From positions 372,001-436,000 of the forward strand of contig JAKVBL010000003.1 of the NCBI GenBank assembly GCA_022447365.1: a stretch of 64,000 nt of DNA, written 5' to 3'. Of this stretch, positions 39,348 to 49,013 are shown in pieces; position 1 is the stretch's first letter, and each line of letters starts with the position of its first letter. The stretch comes from Oleiphilaceae bacterium. Lineage in GTDB: Bacteria > Pseudomonadota > Gammaproteobacteria > Pseudomonadales > Oleiphilaceae. Made by a program: the position numbers and the translations under genes. The notes beneath the pieces are model-generated. The model was not told where the DNA came from, did not search any database, and was given only the letters and a program-made list of their open reading frames with translations.

Positions 39348-40553
39348 ATGGAACAGACTAGAAAAAGACCTTTGGAAGGCGTCCGAGTTGTCGAGATGGG
39401 ACAATTGTTAGCGGGGCCATTTACCACGTCAATCTTAGGATATTTTGGGGCAGAAGTAATCAAGATCGAACCGCCCGAGAAAGGTGATCCGATTCGGGGA
39501 TGGCGACTCACTGAAAATGGCACATCTTATTGGTGGTACAGCATCGGCCGTAATAAGAAGTCTGTGACTTTAGATCTCAAGTCAGACAAGGGTCGGGAGA
39601 TCGCGGGCAAGCTTATTGAAAAAGCAGATGTTTTGGTCGAAAACTTTAGACCGGGCACGATGGAAAAGTGGGGCTTAGGTCCAGAACTTCTTCGCGAGAA
39701 AAATCCTAGTTTAATCTATACACGAATATCGGGTTACGGTCAGGATGGACCGTATGCAAACAAGCCTGGTTTCGCTTCTGTTTGTGAAGGCTTTGGCGGG
39801 TTTCGCCATGTGAATGGTTTTGAGAACGAAGCTCCTGTCAGACCAAATCTAAGTATTGGTGATACTTTAGCTGCCATTCACGCGGCCCTCGGGATTGCAA
39901 TGGCAATTATTGAACGACATAACAATACCGACGGTCTCGGGCAAATTGTTGATGTCGCACTTTATGAGGCGGTATTTAATTTGATGGAGGGTGTAGTGCC
40001 CGAATACTCAGGGTGTAGTGCGATTCGTGAACCCTCAGGAACAACCGTGACAGGTATTGTCCCTACGAATACTTATCGTTGCGCAGATAAGAAATACGTG
40101 ATTATTGGCGGCAACGGCGATTCTATCTACAAACGTTTAATGCATGCTGTAGACCGAGTAGATCTGGCGGAGCATGAGGAAATGCAAACTAATGCCGGTC
40201 GGGTTGTTCATCAAGACACCATTGATCAAGCGATAGGGCAGTGGTGTTTGGCGCACTCTTCAAGAGAGATTATTGATATTCTTGAGGCTGAACGCGTGCC
40301 CGTTGGGCCAATTTATAACGCCCAAGACATGTTTGAAGATCCACATTATCAAGCGCGTGGCTTGTTCGAGAAAGTTGAAATAAACGGGAGAGAGCTAGAG
40401 ATTCCGGCCATTGTTCCAAAGCTTAAATCAACGCCAGGTAAAACCGATTGGCCTGGAGCAACGCTGGGCGAACACACAGAAAGCGTGTTGGCTGAGCTTT
40501 TAGACTTAGATCAAGCTGGGTTCGCTCAGTTAAAAGAGGAAGGCGTGATCTAA
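39348..40553 (+). CDS. family III CoA-transferase (CaiB/BaiF)
   Basis: A 401-residue class III CoA-transferase. The N-terminal LEGVRVVEMGQLLAGPF and IKIEPPEKGDP are signature segments, and the catalytic aspartate is Asp172 in LSIGDTLAA. Such enzymes move CoA between acids through an aspartyl anhydride. It is plus-strand and convergent with atuH, so it is a separate transcription unit beside the atu cluster. It may activate a terpenoid or related branched acid, but nothing in the sequence fixes the substrate. Confidence 0.9.
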   Translation: MEQTRKRPLEGVRVVEMGQLLAGPFTTSILGYFGAEVIKIEPPEKGDPIRGWRLTENGTSYWWYSIGRNKKSVTLDLKSDKGREIAGKLIEKADVLVENFRPGTMEKWGLGPELLREKNPSLIYTRISGYGQDGPYANKPGFASVCEGFGGFRHVNGFENEAPVRPNLSIGDTLAAIHAALGIAMAIIERHNNTDGLGQIVDVALYEAVFNLMEGVVPEYSGCSAIREPSGTTVTGIVPTNTYRCADKKYVIIGGNGDSIYKRLMHAVDRVDLAEHEEMQTNAGRVVHQDTIDQAIGQWCLAHSSREIIDILEAERVPVGPIYNAQDMFEDPHYQARGLFEKVEINGRELEIPAIVPKLKSTPGKTDWPGATLGEHTESVLAELLDLDQAGFAQLKEEGVI

Positions 40554-40580
40554 TCTTTCCTCCCTCTATTTTCATTGAGC

Positions 40581-42389
40581 TTAACTTGCTTTGCTCGATA
40601 GTACATACATCTCGTCGGCCCAAACAATAGGCTCTTTATTACTGCACCAACCTTCATAATGAGTGCTGTAAGTTTGGTCGACGACATGACGTTTAAGCTT
40701 AAGTGTAGGTGTAAAGAAACCGCAGTCTTCAGCCCATGGCTCGGGAAACACGATCATATGAGATATTTTTTCATGGCCATCTAAGCTTGCGTTCACTTCT
40801 TTGAGTGTTTGCGCCAAGTTGCTTGTAATATCTTCTTCAGACACATCAGCAGCAGATTCACTTAGATTGATAAGCGCGATTGGTTGTGTCAGACCAAAAC
40901 CCGTGACCATGACTTGACCGATATTCGTGTTTGCTCCCATTTTATGCTCGATGGGAACAGGCAGAACAAATTTACCTTTGGCCGTTTTAAATGTGTCTTT
41001 AACGCGACCCGTAATGATCAATCGTCCTTCATTATCTAAGCGTCCTGTATCGCCAGTTCGATACCAGCCTTCAGGTGATAAGACCTCCGCGGTTTTTTGA
41101 GGAGATTTATAGTATCCCTTCATCACCCATGGAGCTTTGATTAGGACTTCTTCGGTTTCTTCATCAATCAATATTTCAACACCATGAAGCGGTCTTCCGA
41201 CAGAACCGGGGGTAATGTCATCTAAGGTGTTATAGGTGACACCGCCACATAGTTCTGTCGCGCCATAAACTTCTTGGATATTAATGTCGAGTTGTCCGTA
41301 CCAACGCAGAAGTGCAGCAGATAAGGGCGCGGCGCCCGATACCGCTGACTGCACCGAGCTCAATCCCAAGCCCTTTTTGATTTTGTGCTTAATAAACCGT
41401 CCGACTAGCGGAATTTTAAGGAGTTTCTGTAGTTTCTGTTCAGGAAGCTTAGACAGAATACCTTGTTGAATTTTTACCCAAATACGCGGTACTGCAAAAA
41501 ACTGTGTCGGTTGTACCGACTGTAAATTTGCTGCAAAGCGATCTAGAGACTCACTAAACGAGACTTCAGAACCTGCAACGATTGGACTGACCTCTGACAC
41601 GACGCGTTCGGCGATATGGTTTAGTGGTAAATAGGACAAAACACGCTCGGAAACTCCTTGATACACACCATAAGCAGGTTTAGCACGTTCGTGTTTCATC
41701 ACTTGATTCGCACAAGCGTAATCCAGCATCACACCTTTTGGGGTGCCTGTCGTACCGGAGGTATATATGATGGTAAAGATTTCATCTGCAAGAGGCTGAT
41801 GAGGGTCCGTACAGGGAGCGAAGTCTAATATGTCATCCCATTTATAGTTACAGCCATCTAAAGGACTATTACCTTCAAAGTGAGGGAAGGCAATTGTAGT
41901 AATGCTACTGTTAACGCCATGACGCTGCTCTTCCCAGTTTTCGAGTTTGCCGACAAACAATGCTTTTATATCGCTTAGCTGAACGACCTCGTCTAAATCC
42001 TTTGCTGACAAGGTCGGATAGAAGGGAACAGATACATATCCACCCATCATGATCGCGATGTCTGCGACAATCCATGCAAAGCAGTTTTTAGACAGCAAAC
42101 CAATATGATCACCAGGCTGTAAACCCATGGACCGCAGAGCTGTCACGGTACGGGCTGCCATGCGATAGACTTCACCCCAACTGAATTCATGCCAGTGTTC
42201 GCCATAAGCTTGGCGTAGATACGTTTTTTGAGGATGCAGTTTGGCTCGTTCGTAGAAAATTTCTAAAAAGCTAGAAGCATTTCGAATGCGGTCGTTTTCG
42301 ATAACGGATACTTTGACTGGCGGAAGATTGCTCGTAGCGATGCTTTGATCGCCATGCACAGAAATATCAATACTAGGTGTCGCTGACAT
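40581..42389 (-). CDS. atuH: AtuH-like acyl-CoA synthetase
   Basis: A 602-residue AMP-forming acyl-CoA ligase of the long-chain type. The AMP-binding motif TIIYTSGTTGTPKG is near residue 210, YGATELCGG follows, and the C-terminal YRTGDTGRLDNEGR with GRVKDTFKTAKGK is typical. It would activate citronellate, geranate or related acids to CoA esters. In Pseudomonas aeruginosa atuH lies after atuG, and the same order is kept here with a 108-base gap. It may have its own promoter. Confidence 0.85.
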   Translation of the reverse strand: MSATPSIDISVHGDQSIATSNLPPVKVSVIENDRIRNASSFLEIFYERAKLHPQKTYLRQAYGEHWHEFSWGEVYRMAARTVTALRSMGLQPGDHIGLLSKNCFAWIVADIAIMMGGYVSVPFYPTLSAKDLDEVVQLSDIKALFVGKLENWEEQRHGVNSSITTIAFPHFEGNSPLDGCNYKWDDILDFAPCTDPHQPLADEIFTIIYTSGTTGTPKGVMLDYACANQVMKHERAKPAYGVYQGVSERVLSYLPLNHIAERVVSEVSPIVAGSEVSFSESLDRFAANLQSVQPTQFFAVPRIWVKIQQGILSKLPEQKLQKLLKIPLVGRFIKHKIKKGLGLSSVQSAVSGAAPLSAALLRWYGQLDINIQEVYGATELCGGVTYNTLDDITPGSVGRPLHGVEILIDEETEEVLIKAPWVMKGYYKSPQKTAEVLSPEGWYRTGDTGRLDNEGRLIITGRVKDTFKTAKGKFVLPVPIEHKMGANTNIGQVMVTGFGLTQPIALINLSESAADVSEEDITSNLAQTLKEVNASLDGHEKISHMIVFPEPWAEDCGFFTPTLKLKRHVVDQTYSTHYEGWCSNKEPIVWADEMYVLSSKAS

Positions 42390-42497
42390 GATGCTTTCCT
42401 ATGGCTTATTTGTGTTTATTGGCAGCCGATTAGAGACAACATCAAAATGTCTCATACAAGGCATCAGTTGTTTGATGCCTTGCTATTCTTTTAGAGT

Positions 42498-43328
42498 TTA
42501 TTCGACAAAAAGGTCTTTCATCAAGGGCTTCGTGTTTTCGTCTGAATAACGGTATTGGTCGAAATCAGTGACACCGCTATTTCTAAGAACTGATTCATCG
42601 ATTAACAACTCACCTGTTATCGATAGATTCTCCGAACGAACGACCTCATATGCCGCATCAGCCATGATGGCTGGAATACGACCTTTTTCAAGGATACTTT
42701 TACCGCCCCCTTCGAATTCTACCGCAGCCGTTGCAATAACCGTTTGAGGCCACAATGAGTTTACAGCGATGCCATAACGACGATACTCCTGTGCCAAGCT
42801 AAGCGTCAGCATCGACATTCCATACTTTGTGATCGTATATGGTCCGTAATGTGCGAACCATTTTGGATCTAAATTCAATGGCGGAGACAAACTCAAGATA
42901 TGCCCATGCTCTGATTTCTTCAGAAACGGAAGAGCTGCTTTGGACAATGACAAAACAGCACGCGTGTTAATTTGATGCATCAAATCAAAACGCTTCATAG
43001 GAAGGTTTTCGGAGTTTGTAAGTTTAATGGCGCCTGCATTGTTAATAACAACATCAATACCACCGAAGTGCGCGGCAGCGCTTTCGACCGCAGCTACAAC
43101 AGCTTCATCGTCACGCACATCGACCTGTATTGGGAGCGCTTGTCCACCGGCCTGAATAACTTCCTCTGCAACCGTATGTATCGTGCCGGGGAGTTTCGGG
43201 TGGGGATCTGCAGACTTTGCCGCGATCACTATATTAGCGCCATCTTGGGCAAACCTAAGCGCCATTTCGCGCCCAATGCCTCGGCTTGCGCCGCTTATAA
43301 ATATAACTTTATCTTTTAATGTGCTCAT
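42498..43328 (-). CDS. atuG: AtuG, short-chain dehydrogenase
   Basis: A 276-residue classical SDR resembling HSDL2-type proteins. GASRGIG is at residues 13-19, NNAG at 95-98 and the catalytic pair Tyr163/Lys167 in YTITK. Its exact step in terpene breakdown is not settled; candidates are oxidation of an alcohol or 3-hydroxyacyl intermediate. It lies 9 bases downstream of atuF and is co-transcribed with the cluster. Confidence 0.87.
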   Translation of the reverse strand: MSTLKDKVIFISGASRGIGREMALRFAQDGANIVIAAKSADPHPKLPGTIHTVAEEVIQAGGQALPIQVDVRDDEAVVAAVESAAAHFGGIDVVINNAGAIKLTNSENLPMKRFDLMHQINTRAVLSLSKAALPFLKKSEHGHILSLSPPLNLDPKWFAHYGPYTITKYGMSMLTLSLAQEYRRYGIAVNSLWPQTVIATAAVEFEGGGKSILEKGRIPAIMADAAYEVVRSENLSITGELLIDESVLRNSGVTDFDQYRYSDENTKPLMKDLFVE

Positions 43329-43337
43329 TGTGTTTAC

Positions 43338-45314
43338 TTATACTTCGCTCGATTCAACTTCAACAAGTAATTGGCGCAGCTTGACCTGATCGCCTTCGGT
43401 GACAAGCACGGACTGAACCGTACCATCAACATCAGCTTTTAGCGGATGCTCCATTTTCATTGCTTCTAGGATAACAAGAGTGTCGCCTTTGCTGACAGCT
43501 TGACCTGCTTCGGCAAACACTTTGATGATTGCACCATCCATACTTGCTTGAATTTGGCCATTGCCTGCTGCGCCCGCGGCATCTTTAGCGACGTGCGTTG
43601 TATCTTTAAACTGGAAGTCTTCACTGTCAATGCGCAAGAAAATGTCATCGCCACTCACGAGCTTCTGACACGTCTGTCGAATGCCATCTTGCTCGATGAC
43701 AATTTTTTCTGAATCGCAGCTGATCAGTTTTATGCTGCTTGTCTCTTCACTATCTGCTTGCTTGATCGTATATAGATTATCGTTCTCTTGAACTTGAAGC
43801 TTAAGTTCTTTGTCTTGGAACTGTAAGGTGTAAGGCCACTCGCTAGCAGCGCTGTTGCTCCAACCTAGTAGCATTGAAGAAACGGTATTTTTGGTTTGTT
43901 TGCTCTTATGAAGGCAAATACAGGCAAGTGCTGTTGCAAGTGGGTTGCTTGCTTGCTCTTCCATGCTTGGATCGGCATTGAAGTCTTGCTCAATGAAAGC
44001 TGTTGTTGCTTCGCCATCAATAAAGCGCGAATGCTTCAATACTTCTGATAAGAAATGCGTATTGACGTTCACGCCAAACAGTACGGTTGCTTTGAGTAAC
44101 TTGATTAAGCGGCGACGCGCTTCCTCACGATTGCTGCCGTAAGCAATCAGTTTGGCTAGCATTGGGTCATAGAACGGAGACACTTCTTGGCCTTCAAGAA
44201 TCCCTGCATCTGTTCTAGTTCCCATCGCATTGCTGACGCTCCAACGTTGGATTTTTCCTGTCTGCGGCAGAAATTGATTGCGCGGGTCTTCTGCATATAA
44301 ACGCACTTCAATCGCGTGGCCGGTTAACGTGATCTCGTCTTGCGTTAACGGAAGTACAGCGCCCGCCGCGACGTTAATTTGCCATTCAACTAAATCTGTT
44401 CCCGTGATTAATTCAGTAACAGGGTGCTCAACTTGTAAGCGCGTGTTCATTTCAAGGAAGTAGAAGTTTTTCTCTGCATCGACCAGGAACTCAACTGTAC
44501 CTGCACCCACATAGTTACATGCTTTTGCAGCTTGCACAGCGGCTTCACCCATGCGCTTGCGAAGCTCTGGATCAACGAACGGTGAGGGGGCTTCTTCCAC
44601 GACTTTTTGGTGGCGGCGTTGAATCGAACAATCGCGTTCACCCAAGTACACGGCATTGCCATGTTGATCGGCAAACACTTGGATCTCGATATGGCGTGGG
44701 CTAATGACCGCGCGTTCAAGAATAAGCTCGCCACTGCCAAACGCATGTTCTGCTTCTGATTTGGCGGTGTTGATTTGTGATTCGAGCTCGCTCTCTTCAT
44801 GAACCAGGCGCATCCCGCGGCCGCCACCACCTGCTGAGGCTTTGACCATTAACGGAAAACCAATACGCTTGGCTTCGCTTAGAAGAGTGTCTAGGTTTTG
44901 ATCGCTACCTTCATACCCAGGAATACACGGAACGCCTGCTTCAATCATTGCGATTTTAGAAAGACGTTTGCTGCCCATCAATTCGATGGCAGGAGCTGGT
45001 GGTCCAATAAATACGATGCCTGCATCAGCACAAGCTTGAGAAAAGTCACAGTTCTCAGACAAGAAACCATAACCGGGATGAACAGCTCCTGCGCCTGTGC
45101 GTTTCGCCGCATCCACGATTTTGTCAGCGACTAAATAAGATTCTCCAACAGACGCTGGACCAATACATACCGCCTCATCAGCCGCGAGGACATGTGGTGC
45201 GCCACTATCGGCCTCACTGTAGACCGCTACAGTTTCAAACCCTAAATCTTTTGCAGTGCGTATGACCCTTACTGCGATTTCGCCACGATTAGCGATCAGT
45301 ATTTTGTTAAACAT
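43338..45314 (-). CDS. atuF: geranyl-CoA carboxylase alpha subunit (biotin-containing)
   Basis: About 658 residues. N-terminal biotin carboxylase with ATP-grasp (MFNKILIANRGEIAVRVI; GYGFLSENCDFSQAC; KASAGGGGRGMRLV), a linker domain, and a C-terminal biotinyl domain with the acceptor lysine near residue 620 in EAMKMEHP. I favour ATG 45314, the family start; a longer start at 45356 would overlap atuE. Paired with AtuC it carboxylates geranyl-CoA. The methylcrotonyl-CoA carboxylase LiuD is a close relative, but the surrounding atuA, atuB and atuG genes favour Atu. Confidence 0.9.
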   Translation of the reverse strand: MFNKILIANRGEIAVRVIRTAKDLGFETVAVYSEADSGAPHVLAADEAVCIGPASVGESYLVADKIVDAAKRTGAGAVHPGYGFLSENCDFSQACADAGIVFIGPPAPAIELMGSKRLSKIAMIEAGVPCIPGYEGSDQNLDTLLSEAKRIGFPLMVKASAGGGGRGMRLVHEESELESQINTAKSEAEHAFGSGELILERAVISPRHIEIQVFADQHGNAVYLGERDCSIQRRHQKVVEEAPSPFVDPELRKRMGEAAVQAAKACNYVGAGTVEFLVDAEKNFYFLEMNTRLQVEHPVTELITGTDLVEWQINVAAGAVLPLTQDEITLTGHAIEVRLYAEDPRNQFLPQTGKIQRWSVSNAMGTRTDAGILEGQEVSPFYDPMLAKLIAYGSNREEARRRLIKLLKATVLFGVNVNTHFLSEVLKHSRFIDGEATTAFIEQDFNADPSMEEQASNPLATALACICLHKSKQTKNTVSSMLLGWSNSAASEWPYTLQFQDKELKLQVQENDNLYTIKQADSEETSSIKLISCDSEKIVIEQDGIRQTCQKLVSGDDIFLRIDSEDFQFKDTTHVAKDAAGAAGNGQIQASMDGAIIKVFAEAGQAVSKGDTLVILEAMKMEHPLKADVDGTVQSVLVTEGDQVKLRQLLVEVESSEV

Positions 45315-45343
45315 TTTTCTTATCTTCTCCAATACGCTTGTCG

Positions 45344-46162
45344 TTATTCTGCCCAACTGGCTTTTCGTTTCTGGATGAACGCCATGGTTCCTTCTTGTCC
45401 TTCGGCGCCTTGCACGGCTGACGCAAAATTTTTCGCTGCGCCATCAAGTAAGGATTCAAGAGGTTGGTGTCCGACGCTTAAGATCAGTTCTTTAGTTGTT
45501 CGATTCGCTTGTGGCGCACAATTTTTAACTTGAGAAAGAGCAGTCTCAAGCGCCGTTTCTAAGGCTTCGTTTGAATCTAAACATTCATGAACAATGCCTA
45601 ATTCTTTTGCTTCAGTACCTTTAAAACGCGCACCAAATAATGATAAGCGTCTTGCTTGTGTTAAGCCTATGCGTGTCACAACAAAAGGTGCTATTTGCGC
45701 TGGTGGTATACCCAAGCTTGTCTCTGGCAAGCCAAACTGCGTGCTATCAAGGCACAACGCAAGGTCAGAGATGCATACTAAGCCAAAGCCACCGCCTAGT
45801 ACTGCGCCTTCAGCCACAACAATCAAGACTTGCGGGATTTGGTTGACAAAGGTAATCATGCGCCCAAATTCTCTGTTTAATGCGTAGAAAGGGTCTTCAT
45901 CACCTTCAGCTTTTTGCCCTAGCGCTGCACGTGCATTTGCCATGTCTTTGATGTCGCCACCAGCGCAGAAATGACCCTCTGCGCCGCGCATGACCACAAC
46001 GCGAATATTTTGTTCATGCTCAATAGCTTTGAATACCGACATCAATTCTTGAACCATTTGAAGGCTCATCGCGTTGCGTGTCTTGGGTCGGTTCAGCGTG
46101 ATCTGCAAAACATGGTCTTGCAGATCAATTAGTAAGGTTTCGCATTGCGGAAGCGTTGTCAT
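45344..46162 (-). CDS. atuE: isohexenylglutaconyl-CoA hydratase
   Basis: A 272-residue crotonase-fold protein. Oxyanion-hole segments are HFCAGGDIKDM (near residues 64-74) and AEGAVLGGGFGL, and a catalytic glutamate is Glu147 in GLPETSLGIPP. In the acyclic terpene pathway it hydrates isohexenylglutaconyl-CoA, the product of AtuCF. Close to LiuC methylglutaconyl-CoA hydratase; cluster context decides. It lies 11 bases after atuD and about 29 before the favoured atuF start. Confidence 0.88.
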   Translation of the reverse strand: MTTLPQCETLLIDLQDHVLQITLNRPKTRNAMSLQMVQELMSVFKAIEHEQNIRVVVMRGAEGHFCAGGDIKDMANARAALGQKAEGDEDPFYALNREFGRMITFVNQIPQVLIVVAEGAVLGGGFGLVCISDLALCLDSTQFGLPETSLGIPPAQIAPFVVTRIGLTQARRLSLFGARFKGTEAKELGIVHECLDSNEALETALETALSQVKNCAPQANRTTKELILSVGHQPLESLLDGAAKNFASAVQGAEGQEGTMAFIQKRKASWAE

Positions 46163-46173
46163 TCAGTCGCTCC

Positions 46174-47331
46174 TTACTTCTTTTTCTTCGGTAGGGTGCC
46201 CATCAGCTTACAAATAATGCCAAGCATAATTTCGTCAGCACCACCGCCGATAGATACCAAACGAATGTCGCGCATCGCACGCGAAACAGGGTTTTCCCAC
46301 ATGTAGCCCATACCACCCCAATACTGCAAGCAGCTGTCCGCAACTTCACGGCCGAGACGGCCGGCTTTAAGTTTCGCCATAGAGGCTAGCATCGTGACGT
46401 CTTTTTTGTTGATGTATCCTTCAACGCCTTGATAAACCATGCAGCGCAGTGCTTCGATTTCTGTTTGAAGTTCGGCTAAACGGAAATGAATCACCTGATT
46501 ATCTAGCAGAGGCTGTCCAAAGGTTTGGCGCTCACGACAATAATCAATGGTTTGGTCAACGCATTGTTCGAGCCCTTTCAAAATGTTTGCAGCACCAAAT
46601 AAACGCTCCTCTTGGAATTGAAGCATCTGCATCATAAAGCCTGAACCTTCTGCGCCAATTCTGTAACGCTGCGGAATACGAACGTTATCAAAGAACACTT
46701 GTGCGGTTTCAGAACTGCGCATACCAAGTTTGTTTAGGCGTGGCGCTACTTCGATACCAGGCGTATTCATTGGAACAACGATTAAGGACTTATTCAGATG
46801 TACTTTGTCGTCAGAGGTGTTGGCCAATAGGCAGATATAGTCTGCTTTCGGGGAGTTTGTAATCCACATTTTTGTGCCGTTGATGACATAGTCATCACCG
46901 TCTTTTTTTGCAGTAGTTTTGATCGCGGCGACGTCTGAACCAGCGCTTGGTTCTGATACACCAATACAACCAATCATGTCGCCACTGATAGATGGCGCTA
47001 AGAACTCTTCGCGCAACTCGTTTGAGCCAAAGCGCGCGAGGGCAGGGGTACACATATCAGTTTGAACACCGATCGCAAGTGGCACGCCGCCACAATGTGC
47101 CGCGCCAAATTCTTCGGCCGCTACGATGTTGTAGCTGTAATCAAGGCCCATGCCGCCGTATTCAGTAGGCTTACTGATCCCAAGAAGCCCTAAATCGCCA
47201 AGCTTCTTGAACATTTCTTTCATTGGGAACTCGCCCGCTTTTTCCCACTCATCACAATATGGGTTAATTTCGTTTTCTACGAAGTTCTTAACGGTGCGTC
47301 GTATCTCGTTGTGCTCTTGTGTAAAAATCAT
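46174..47331 (-). CDS. atuD: citronellyl-CoA dehydrogenase
   Basis: A 385-residue acyl-CoA dehydrogenase. GCIGVSEPSAGSDVA and the FAD/substrate segments are typical. The usual MCAD catalytic Glu in YEGT is replaced (SIGGGADEIM), and Glu241 or Glu242 in QFQEERLFGA is placed like the helix-G base of isovaleryl-CoA dehydrogenase, suiting branched substrates. It oxidises citronellyl-CoA to geranyl-CoA with electrons going to ETF. The C-terminus is KKKK. It lies between atuC and atuE. Confidence 0.88.
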   Translation of the reverse strand: MIFTQEHNEIRRTVKNFVENEINPYCDEWEKAGEFPMKEMFKKLGDLGLLGISKPTEYGGMGLDYSYNIVAAEEFGAAHCGGVPLAIGVQTDMCTPALARFGSNELREEFLAPSISGDMIGCIGVSEPSAGSDVAAIKTTAKKDGDDYVINGTKMWITNSPKADYICLLANTSDDKVHLNKSLIVVPMNTPGIEVAPRLNKLGMRSSETAQVFFDNVRIPQRYRIGAEGSGFMMQMLQFQEERLFGAANILKGLEQCVDQTIDYCRERQTFGQPLLDNQVIHFRLAELQTEIEALRCMVYQGVEGYINKKDVTMLASMAKLKAGRLGREVADSCLQYWGGMGYMWENPVSRAMRDIRLVSIGGGADEIMLGIICKLMGTLPKKKK

Positions 47332-47378
47332 GTGAATTGCCTCTTACAAAACTGTTTTTATTCTGTCGGTTACCAAGC

Positions 47379-48995
47379 TTAAAGTCGTGCCACGCCAAAG
47401 GTGTTCGGGCGTAGAGTTCGACGTTTTTCTTCGTCACAAATATCTAACAAAAATGCTAATACTTTTCGGGTGTCACGGGGGTCGATAAGTCCATCATCCC
47501 AAAGCCTTGCCGTGCCATATAGTGAGGTTGAACCTTTATCCAATTTGTCGGCAGTAGCTTTTTCTAGAACGTCTAACATTGCGGGATCTGCTTCTTTACC
47601 CATTTTAGCGTGCTTGTCTTCGGTAACAATACGCAAGACCTTGCCAGCTTGCGCTCCACCCATTACAGCCGTTTTACTGTTTGGCCAAGCGAAGATAAAA
47701 CGAGGGTCTAATCCGCGCCCACACATTGCATAGTTACCTGCGCCGTAAGAGCCGCCAACCACGATGGTAAGTTTCGGTACGCTTGCGTTAGCCACGGCTT
47801 GCAGCATCTTAGAGCCGTGTTTGATAACGCCATTTTGTTCTGCATCGGTTCCAACCATAAATCCGGTTGTATTATGGAAGAACAATAGGCTTGTGCCGGA
47901 CTGCTCGCATAGTTGGATAAACTGCGCAGCTTTTGCCGCACCTTTTGGTGTGATTGGCCCATTGTTACCGATCAGCCCGCATGCATGGCCTTCAATTTTT
48001 AAGAAGCCACAAACGGTTTGATTATCGAACTCGGGTTTGAAATCGACGAATTCAGATGAATCCGCAATACGCGCAACTATCTCACGAACGTCATAAGGTT
48101 GTTTGCTATCACTTGGAACAACGCCGATAAGCTCGTCAGGACTAAATTTTGGTTCTTCCCATTGTCGTTCTGCTTTAGAGCTGAGTTGCTCGTTCCATGG
48201 TACTTGTTTGACCATGTCGCGCATCATACGAATGCCGTCGGAATCATCTTCAGCGAGAAACTCTGCGGTACCTGCGGTTTGTGCGTGCATCTCCGCACCA
48301 CCTAGCTCCTCATCGGTAGCAATTTCACCGGTTGCTGCTTTAAGTAGAGGAGGTCCTGCTAAGAACATTTTGGCCTGTTCTTTTACCACAATAGAGTAAT
48401 CGGAAAGACCTGGTTGGTAGGCTCCACCTGCCGTCGCATTACCATGTACAATCGTGAACTGCGGGATACCTGCTGCGGACAAACGAGCTTGATTCGCAAA
48501 ACCGCGCGCACCATGCACAAAGATATCGGTTGCATAGTTTAAGTTGGCGCCGCCACTTTCAGCCATCGTGACAATCGGCAATTTATTCTCTTTTGCGATC
48601 TCTTGAAGACGCAATGTTTTCTCGAGCCCCGTAGGTGATATGGTGCCACCCTTGATCGCGCTATTGCTTGCTACGACCAAACAGCGGATGCCGCAAACAT
48701 ACCCGATGCCAGCGATGACGCCACCGCCAGCCATAGAGCCGTCTTTATCATCATGCATTTTATAACCAGCTAAGGAGCTGATTTCTAAAAATGGTGTATT
48801 GCGGTCTAGCAAGAGATTGATGCGTTCACGAGGTAAAAGTTTTCCACGTTTCTGAAATTTCTCTTTTGCCTGCAGTTCTTTATCGAGAACCTTCTGTTCG
48901 ATTTCACGGAAGCTATCGATATGGGCCTGCATGGCATCTTTGTTTGCCTGAAACTGCTCTGAGTGAGCATCAATCATTGATTCCAAAATACTCAT
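47379..48995 (-). CDS. atuC: geranyl-CoA carboxylase beta subunit
   Basis: A 538-residue biotin-dependent carboxyltransferase. Signature segments are AESGGANLNYATDIF, TIVHGNATAGGAYQPGLSDY and VVGGSYGAGNYAMCGRGLDPRF. It transfers the carboxyl group from AtuF biotin to geranyl-CoA. Structural work on the Pseudomonas enzyme attributes its large acyl pocket to a small residue replacing a bulky one in methylcrotonyl-CoA carboxylase; I could not place that residue by eye. The gene lies between atuB and atuD. Confidence 0.88.
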   Translation of the reverse strand: MSILESMIDAHSEQFQANKDAMQAHIDSFREIEQKVLDKELQAKEKFQKRGKLLPRERINLLLDRNTPFLEISSLAGYKMHDDKDGSMAGGGVIAGIGYVCGIRCLVVASNSAIKGGTISPTGLEKTLRLQEIAKENKLPIVTMAESGGANLNYATDIFVHGARGFANQARLSAAGIPQFTIVHGNATAGGAYQPGLSDYSIVVKEQAKMFLAGPPLLKAATGEIATDEELGGAEMHAQTAGTAEFLAEDDSDGIRMMRDMVKQVPWNEQLSSKAERQWEEPKFSPDELIGVVPSDSKQPYDVREIVARIADSSEFVDFKPEFDNQTVCGFLKIEGHACGLIGNNGPITPKGAAKAAQFIQLCEQSGTSLLFFHNTTGFMVGTDAEQNGVIKHGSKMLQAVANASVPKLTIVVGGSYGAGNYAMCGRGLDPRFIFAWPNSKTAVMGGAQAGKVLRIVTEDKHAKMGKEADPAMLDVLEKATADKLDKGSTSLYGTARLWDDGLIDPRDTRKVLAFLLDICDEEKRRTLRPNTFGVARL

Positions 48996-49013
48996 TAGTG
49001 TTTGGCCTTTTTA

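Noticed and set aside
43338..48995. Leucine/isovalerate (liu) cluster as the identity of the carboxylase genes
   Set aside because: AtuA, AtuB, AtuG, AtuH and AtuR are present in Pseudomonas atu order, and there is no HMG-CoA lyase (liuE).
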